From an uncultured Spongiibacteraceae bacterium (GTDB lineage: Bacteria; Pseudomonadota; Gammaproteobacteria; Pseudomonadales; CAMLJR01), in the NCBI GenBank assembly GCA_946480345.1, contig CAMLJR010000054.1, positions 1 to 16,929 of the forward strand: a DNA stretch of 16,929 nucleotides. Reading direction: 5' to 3'. Below, one piece after another: positions 12,818-16,929 of the stretch. Below the pieces are notes generated by a model that saw nothing but the letters and a program-made list of their open reading frames with translations, had not been told where the DNA came from and ran no database searches. Positions within the stretch are counted from its first letter, which is position 1, and the number at the start of each line of letters is the position of its first letter. The position numbers and the translations under genes were made by a program.

Positions 12818-13705
12818 ATGCGCGGGGTTAAGATCGGTATTTCCGGTTGGCGCTATGCACCGTGGCGCGGTGTGTTTTATCCGGAAGGCTTGAAGCAGGA
12901 TCGGGAACTCGAATTTGCATCGCGGGCGATGCAAACGATAGAAATAAATGGCTCGTTTTACAATCTGCAACGGCCGTCGAGCTATCAGAAATGGTACGAA
13001 ACGACACCGCGTGGTTTTATTTTCAGCGTTAAGGCGCCGCGTTACGTGACGCATATTCTGCGGCTGCGCAATGCGGAAACAGCAATAGCGAATTTTTTCG
13101 CATCCGGAATTTTCAATCTTCGCGAAAAACTTGGTCCCATTCTCTGGCAATTTCCACCCAGCTTTAAATTCGATCCCGATTCTTTCGAAAATTTTCTGAA
13201 ATTGCTGCCGCCCGATACATCGGCCGCGCGTGAATTGGCACGGCGTCACGACGCGCACGTCGAGGGGCGCTCGCAACTCGACATCGACAAAAATCGCCGC
13301 CTCAGACATGCCGTGGAAATTCGGAATAATAGTTTTGTGTGCGCTGAATTTGTCGATTTGCTGCGTGCTTACAATGTGGCGCTCGTTGTCGCGGATACAG
13401 CCGGAAAATGGCCGCTGTACGAAAACGTGACAGCCGACTTCATGTATCTGCGATTGCACGGCGAAGAAGAACTGTACGCGAGCGGATACACAGAAGATGC
13501 GCTGCGGTTTTGGGCGAGGCGCATCGTCACCTGGCATCGCGGAGAGCAGGTCGACGATGCGCGCCTTATCGAAACGAGTAAGCTCGAGCGCAGCGGAAAA
13601 TCGCGCAAAATATTTTGTTATTTCGACAACGATATAAAAGTTCATGCGCCATTCGATGCCATCTCGCTTCGGAAATACATCGATTCTTCCGATAAAAATT
13701 CTTAA
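12818..13705 (+). CDS. DUF72 (YecE-like) family protein
   Basis: A 295-residue soluble TIM-barrel-type protein. It has the diagnostic N-terminus VKIGISGWRYAPWRGVFYP, the SFY segment TIEINGSFYNLQRPSSYQKW, FSVKAPRYVTHILRL, then LGPILWQFPPSFKFD, AVEIRNNSFV and DFMYLRLHG. These are the conserved blocks of DUF72, whose E. coli member is YecE (272 residues); function is not established to my knowledge. There is no signal peptide. The ATG follows the ligD stop after two bases and lacks a good ribosome binding site, so translation probably depends on ribosomes finishing ligD. This tight link suggests a role connected with DNA repair or with the same stress condition, which is inference only. The long opposite-strand frame over this gene is a shadow caused by biased codon use. 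Confidence 0.9.
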   Translation: MRGVKIGISGWRYAPWRGVFYPEGLKQDRELEFASRAMQTIEINGSFYNLQRPSSYQKWYETTPRGFIFSVKAPRYVTHILRLRNAETAIANFFASGIFNLREKLGPILWQFPPSFKFDPDSFENFLKLLPPDTSAARELARRHDAHVEGRSQLDIDKNRRLRHAVEIRNNSFVCAEFVDLLRAYNVALVVADTAGKWPLYENVTADFMYLRLHGEEELYASGYTEDALRFWARRIVTWHRGEQVDDARLIETSKLERSGKSRKIFCYFDNDIKVHAPFDAISLRKYIDSSDKNS

Positions 13706-13950
13706 GTAATTATCAGAACTTCAGGTCAGTGTTGTTTGGCCCTGGATTTGCTTTTTATTTTCCAATTGATTTTTTTGATGCATGAGGTGTGAAAGCCGCC
13801 ACCGAAAGCATCCGCTGAAGGTCAGCATTTAGCGATACAACATTGATACCGATAACCGGCGATATATGCAGACCTTTGAAGCGCCGTAATTCGGTGCCGA
13901 AACGCTGTGAGAAATACCGTTACTAATCGTTGATTGAGGAGGTAAATACC

Positions 13951-14466
13951 ATGCGTCTTTATTACCTGTTCGACGATATTTCTGCGGTGCAGCATATAAC
14001 GGATTATCTGCATAGGCATCGCGTTCCCGATAGTCGTATTCACGTTTTAAGCGGCGATGAAGCCGGTCTTTATAAATATCGCCTGCATTCCGCATCGCCT
14101 TTGCAAACGCGAGAAATGGTTCGTTTCGGCGAGGAGGGCGGCGTCATCGGGCTCGTAGTTGGCGCCGTGGTTGGACTGGCATTGGTTTATTCGTTGGATT
14201 TTTTACGGCAAATGCCCGCCATTGCATTCGCTGTGGTGACATTGATCATTGCTGCACACGGTGCGTGGATAGGTGGCATGGTTGGATTGGCGACGACGAA
14301 TCGACGCTTGAAAAAGTTCCTGCCCGCCATTAACGAAGGTCGTCACCTTGTCATGATCGATTTACCACGGTCGCGTGTGCAGGAAATTACCGAAGTGATA
14401 CGCGCCCAATTTCATCAATCGCCGCGCGAAGAAACGCGCGGTGCGGTTTTGCCATTTACTTCCTGA
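13951..14466 (+). CDS. Two-helix membrane protein with N-terminal small alpha/beta region, unknown function
   Basis: The 171-residue product begins MRLYYLFDDISAVQHITDYL and has an alpha/beta segment (residues 1-60) that reads like a small ferredoxin-like or ACT-like fold. Two glycine-rich transmembrane helices follow at about 64-82 (GVIGLVVGAVVGLALVYSL) and 89-115 (PAIAFAVVTLIIAAHGAWIGG), with motif EEGG before the first. The C-terminal 55 residues contain RHLVMIDLPRSRVQEITEVI, which could form a second strand-helix unit pairing with the N-terminal part. Similar layouts occur in stress-associated membrane proteins with glycine zippers, but I do not recognise the family. Start ATG at 13951 has GAGGAGG 8 bases upstream; a TTG 21 bases earlier overlaps that site and is rejected. 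The SDR gene follows 38 bases later and may be in the same unit. The 245-base gap before it shows no gene. Confidence 0.75.
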   Translation: MRLYYLFDDISAVQHITDYLHRHRVPDSRIHVLSGDEAGLYKYRLHSASPLQTREMVRFGEEGGVIGLVVGAVVGLALVYSLDFLRQMPAIAFAVVTLIIAAHGAWIGGMVGLATTNRRLKKFLPAINEGRHLVMIDLPRSRVQEITEVIRAQFHQSPREETRGAVLPFTS

Positions 14467-14504
14467 ACCACGTTTGACGTAATTCGATTTGGAGGGAAAT
14501 CGCG

Positions 14505-15362
14505 ATGACTTTTACTCAACAGCAACCGCCGCAGCATCAATCGAAACAGCCTGGCGAACAGCGTCCGATGGATCCCCAACCGGTATCGATTCGCGAAAAT
14601 TATCTCGGCTCCGAAAAGCTGAAGGGAAAGACCGCATTGATTACCGGCGGCGACAGTGGCATCGGCCGGGCCGTCGCGCTGCATTTCGCACGCGAAGGCG
14701 CGAATGTGGCGATTGTTTATCTCGATGAAGACGAGGACGCATTCGAAACGCAGCGATTGATCGAAAAAGAAGGTCAAAAAGCGCTGCTGCTGCGGGGCGA
14801 CTGCGGTGTGAAGGTGTTTTGTCAGAACGCCGTCGAAGAAACAATAAAGCAATTCGGTTCGCTGCATATTCTCGTCAATAACGCGGGCGAACAGCATATG
14901 CAAACCCAGCTCGAAGATATCTCCGAGCAGCAATTACGCGATACGTTCAATACCAATATCTTCGGCTTCTTTTTCATGACGCAAGCGGCGTTGCCGCATC
15001 TGAAAACCGGCAGTGCCATCATCAATACCGGTTCGGTGACCAGTTTTAAAGGCAACCCCGCGCTTATCGATTATTCCGCGACAAAGGGCGCCATTCAGGC
15101 ATTTACCGTATCCCTGGCGAAGGCGCTCGGCGAACGCGGTATTCGCGTTAACGAGGTGGCGCCGGGACCGATCTGGACACCCTTGATTCCGGCGAGTTTT
15201 CCCGATGACAAGGTGGCGAAATTCGGTTCCGACACACTGATGAAGCGCGCCGGGCAGCCCGCAGAGTTAGGGCCGGTTTATGTGATGCTGGCATCGGAGG
15301 ACAGCTCTTACATCACCGGTCAGATTATTCACGTTAACGGCGGCGGCTATTCGGGTGTTTAA
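14505..15362 (+). CDS. SDR-family oxidoreductase, YghA/YhdF (general stress) type
   Basis: The 285-residue enzyme is a classical short-chain dehydrogenase with a 40-residue N-terminal extension rich in Gln and Pro. It has TGGDSGIG (47-54) for the dinucleotide, NNAG (125-128), catalytic S177 in INTGSVTS, and Y190/K194 in DYSATKGA, closing with APGPIWTPLIP and GQIIHVNGGG. The TGGDSGIG variant and the long N-terminus are typical of the subgroup including E. coli YghA and B. subtilis general stress dehydrogenases YhdF and YdaD. NAD(P)-linked reduction of an aldehyde, ketone or sugar alcohol is likely; the substrate is not fixed by sequence. The ATG is preceded by GGAGGG at 8 bases. It lies between the membrane protein gene (38 bases) and the zinc dehydrogenase gene (84 bases), all on the plus strand, and the three may form a stress operon. 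Confidence 0.9.
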   Translation: MTFTQQQPPQHQSKQPGEQRPMDPQPVSIRENYLGSEKLKGKTALITGGDSGIGRAVALHFAREGANVAIVYLDEDEDAFETQRLIEKEGQKALLLRGDCGVKVFCQNAVEETIKQFGSLHILVNNAGEQHMQTQLEDISEQQLRDTFNTNIFGFFFMTQAALPHLKTGSAIINTGSVTSFKGNPALIDYSATKGAIQAFTVSLAKALGERGIRVNEVAPGPIWTPLIPASFPDDKVAKFGSDTLMKRAGQPAELGPVYVMLASEDSSYITGQIIHVNGGGYSGV

Positions 15363-15446
15363 CCATTCGATCGCGATTTCTCGCTGGAGGGCGCGGTTAA
15401 AAGTCAGTCATAAAAAGCCGGACGGTAGAAGGATAGGGGAGGCAAT

Positions 15447-16616
15447 ATGCGCGCTTTATGTTGGCACGGTAAAAAAGATATTCGTTGCGATACGGTTCCA
15501 GATCCTGTCATCGAGCAGGGGCGCGATGCCATTATCCGCGTTACGAGCTGTGCAATTTGCGGTTCGGATTTGCACTTATATGATGGCTTTATGCCGGGAA
15601 TGGAACATGGCGACATCATGGGCCATGAATTCATGGGTGAAGTGGTTGAAGTCGGCCCCGACAATAAAAAATTAAAAATTGGCGATCGAGTCGTTGTGCC
15701 ATTCACGATTTGCTGTGGTGAATGCGAGCAATGTCGGCGCGGTAATTTTTCAGTGTGCGAGCGGAGTAATCGCAATGCAGACGCAGCGAGCAAAGTGTTC
15801 GGCCACAGTACCGCCGGTTTGTTTGGTTATACCCATTTGACCGGCGGTTATGCCGGTGGCCAGGCCGAATACGTGCGGGTGCCGTTTGCGGATATTGCGC
15901 CTGTAAAAATTCCTGATGGTCTGACCGATGAGCAGGTACTTTTTCTCGGCGATATTTTTCCGACCGGATGGCAAGCGGCGGTGCAGTGCGATATTCAGCC
16001 CACCGATATTGTCGCGGTATGGGGAGCAGGCCCGGTCGGACAATTTGCGATTCGCAGCGCCTTGATGCTTGGTGCTGCACAAGTTATTGCTATCGATTGT
16101 GTGCTGGAGCGTTTGGATTTGGCGCGTCTCGGCGGCGCAACGACGATTAATTTTGAAGAAGAAAGTGTGGTCGAACGATTAAACGAGTTAACGCGCGGCA
16201 AGGGCCCGGATAAATGCATCGATGCGGTCGGGATGGAAGCGCACGTCGCGCATTCATTCGATTCGTTTTACGATCGCGTCAAGCAGGCGGTCATGCTCGA
16301 ATCCGACCGGCCACATGTATTGCGAGAAATGATGTACGTGTGTCGGCCGGCAGGCATTCTTTCGATTCCCGGTGTTTACGGCGGACTCGACGATAAAATT
16401 CCGGTTGGCGCGATGATGAATAAAGGATTGACGATACGTACTGGCCAGACGCACGTGAATCGCTGGACCGATGATCTGCTCGAACGTATTCAGCGCAATG
16501 AAATCGATCCTTCGTTTGTGATTACACATACCGTAGGGCTGGAAGAGGGGCCCGAGATGTATCGCAAGTTCCGTGATAAAGAAGATGGTTGCATCAAGGT
16601 GGTGTTGAAACCCTAA
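15447..16616 (+). CDS. Zinc-dependent alcohol dehydrogenase, formaldehyde-dehydrogenase-like subgroup
   Basis: The 389-residue enzyme belongs to the medium-chain zinc dehydrogenases. The catalytic zinc site is C38, H60 and E61 (CGSDLH and GHEFMGE); the structural zinc site is C90, C93, C96 and C104. The nucleotide-binding Rossmann motif is [15 protein letters not shown]. The long insert ([29 protein letters not shown]) and the DAVGMEAH segment are features of the group containing glutathione-independent formaldehyde dehydrogenase and similar predicted dehydrogenases. Oxidation or dismutation of small aldehydes or alcohols is likely, but many close relatives are uncharacterised. The ATG is preceded by GGGGAGG at 5 bases. 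It follows the SDR gene on the same strand by 84 bases and ends before a stem-loop, so it is probably last in its unit. The neighbouring SDR and RutE-like genes share an aldehyde or ketone theme. Confidence 0.9.
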   Translation: MRALCWHGKKDIRCDTVPDPVIEQGRDAIIRVTSCAICGSDLHLYDGFMPGMEHGDIMGHEFMGEVVEVGPDNKKLKIGDRVVVPFTICCGECEQCRRGNFSVCERSNRNADAASKVFGHSTAGLFGYTHLTGGYAGGQAEYVRVPFADIAPVKIPDGLTDEQVLFLGDIFPTGWQAAVQCDIQPTDIVAVWGAGPVGQFAIRSALMLGAAQVIAIDCVLERLDLARLGGATTINFEEESVVERLNELTRGKGPDKCIDAVGMEAHVAHSFDSFYDRVKQAVMLESDRPHVLREMMYVCRPAGILSIPGVYGGLDDKIPVGAMMNKGLTIRTGQTHVNRWTDDLLERIQRNEIDPSFVITHTVGLEEGPEMYRKFRDKEDGCIKVVLKP

Positions 16617-16677
16617 GCGAAGCGGTTTCGCATGTGTTTGTTGCTCATGCAAAACCGCAATCCCTCGCTCTATTTTT
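16616..16677 (+). terminator. Probable terminator after the zinc dehydrogenase gene
   Basis: GCGGTTTCGCATG (16622-16634) pairs with CATGCAAAACCGC (16646-16658) with one mismatch, and outer bases AGCGA (16616-16620) can pair with TCGCT (16665-16669). A run of five T follows at 16673-16677. The T-run begins only if the outer pairing forms, which lowers certainty. Confidence 0.6.
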
Positions 16678-16733
16678 CGATAATGTCATCGATTACAAAC
16701 AATGCCTTTCTGATTTTCGGTTATAACTCAGGC

Positions 16734-16739
16734 TACAAT
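16734..16739 (+). promoter_or_regulatory. Candidate -10 box for the RutE-like gene
   Basis: TACAAT within GGCTACAATTATCA matches five of six bases of the sigma-70 -10 consensus. The region 17 bases before it (TGATTT) is a poor -35. Transcription would begin near 16746, making a leader of about 80 bases that contains the stem-loop at 16760-16798. Confidence 0.4.
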
Positions 16740-16759
16740 TATCATTTTCCGAACTTATC

Positions 16760-16798
16760 CGGCTCGCCTCGCCCTCGCGGTGGGGAAGGCCGGAGCCG
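16760..16798 (+). promoter_or_regulatory. GC-rich stem-loop in the leader of the RutE-like gene
   Basis: CGGCTC (16760-16765) pairs with GAGCCG (16793-16798), and inner GCCT with AGGC continues the stem with a small bulge; the GC-rich interior can pair further. It ends 28 bases before the start codon and is not followed by a T-run, so it is not a simple terminator. It could be an mRNA stability or translation control element. Confidence 0.45.
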
Positions 16799-16826
16799 TT
16801 TACATTGTTGCAGGAGTTTTTTAGCT

Positions 16827-16929
16827 ATGACTGATCGTATCGACAACGCTGCTCTTTCACGAATGTTCCTTGACGCTCGTTCCCGTAATGCATGGCGCGA
16901 GGAAACGCTGCCGGATAGTCTGTGGCAGG
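16827..16929 (+). CDS. Nitroreductase-family protein, RutE-like (3' end outside window)
   Basis: The 34 readable residues start MTDRIDNAALSRMFLDARSR and continue NAWREETLPDSLWQ before the window ends. The pattern LF-x-DARS-x-NAW-x-(D/E)-x-x-(L/V)-x-D-x-L is that of the RutE/HadB subgroup of flavin nitroreductases (about 195 residues), annotated as malonic semialdehyde reductase. RutE reduces the toxic 3-oxopropanoate from uracil catabolism, but most members outside rut operons are orphans of unknown substrate. No rut genes are seen here. The start is preceded by AGGAG at about 11 bases, slightly long. The leader carries a GC-rich stem-loop. Only the first sixth of the protein is visible, so the assignment is by motif and provisional. 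Confidence 0.68.
   Translation, partial: MTDRIDNAALSRMFLDARSRNAWREETLPDSLWQ

Noticed and set aside
12767..13645. 292-codon open frame on the minus strand across the DUF72 gene
   Set aside because: It is antisense to a well-supported gene, has no recognisable motif, and reads as Arg/Cys/His-rich shadow translation.
13706..13950. Possible gene or RNA in the gap before the two-helix membrane protein
   Set aside because: No open frame with a ribosome binding site and no stable stem-loop or tRNA-like fold could be found by eye.
14415..14933. 172-codon minus-strand frame across the start of the SDR gene
   Set aside because: It overlaps strong coding signals on the other strand, has no ribosome binding site and no domain pattern.

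Overview
The window looks like chromosomal DNA from a Gammaproteobacterium, probably near the Pseudomonadales/Cellvibrionales. This is inferred from three things: a LigD with the Pseudomonas-type domain order (phosphoesterase-ligase-polymerase), an E. coli-like ybhP-clsB gene pair, and small families common in such genomes (DUF2789, DUF3309, KGG-repeat proteins, BON proteins). GC content appears close to 50%. I see no rRNA, tRNA, CRISPR array, phage gene or insertion sequence. The assignment comes from reading protein motifs only.

Layout. (1) 1-4429: the end of a plus-strand BON gene faces a minus-strand block. That block holds clsB-like and ybhP-like genes overlapping by 4 bp, a DUF2789 gene, a BON lipoprotein-size secreted protein overlapping a DUF3309 mini-protein by 4 bp, a four-helix membrane protein, and a 24-residue membrane mini-protein not in ordinary ORF lists. 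Three tandem 19-bp repeats lie upstream of the BON gene. (2) 4651-8459, plus strand: a haem-oxygenase-like di-iron-type oxidase, an NPPY-type SAM methyltransferase coupled to it, and an F420/flavin LLM oxidoreductase closed by a bidirectional terminator. (3) 8516-9064, minus strand: two KGG-repeat stress proteins. (4) 9335-10085, plus: an ArsR-type regulator and a 16-cysteine copper-storage-type protein (DUF326/Csp3). (5) 10146-13705, plus: ligD and a DUF72 gene 2 nt downstream. (6) 13951-16616, plus: a two-helix membrane protein, an SDR oxidoreductase of the general-stress YghA/YhdF type, and a zinc alcohol/formaldehyde dehydrogenase-like enzyme. (7) 16827-end: the start of a RutE-like nitroreductase-family gene.

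Taken together this reads as a stress-hardening neighbourhood: envelope maintenance (BON, cardiolipin synthase), desiccation/general-stress proteins (KGG, SDR), DNA end repair (LigD), copper buffering (Csp3-like) and aldehyde/carbonyl metabolism (ADH, SDR, RutE-like). The least explained part is the oxidase-methyltransferase pair with the neighbouring LLM enzyme, which is my best candidate for an undescribed small-molecule or modification pathway.
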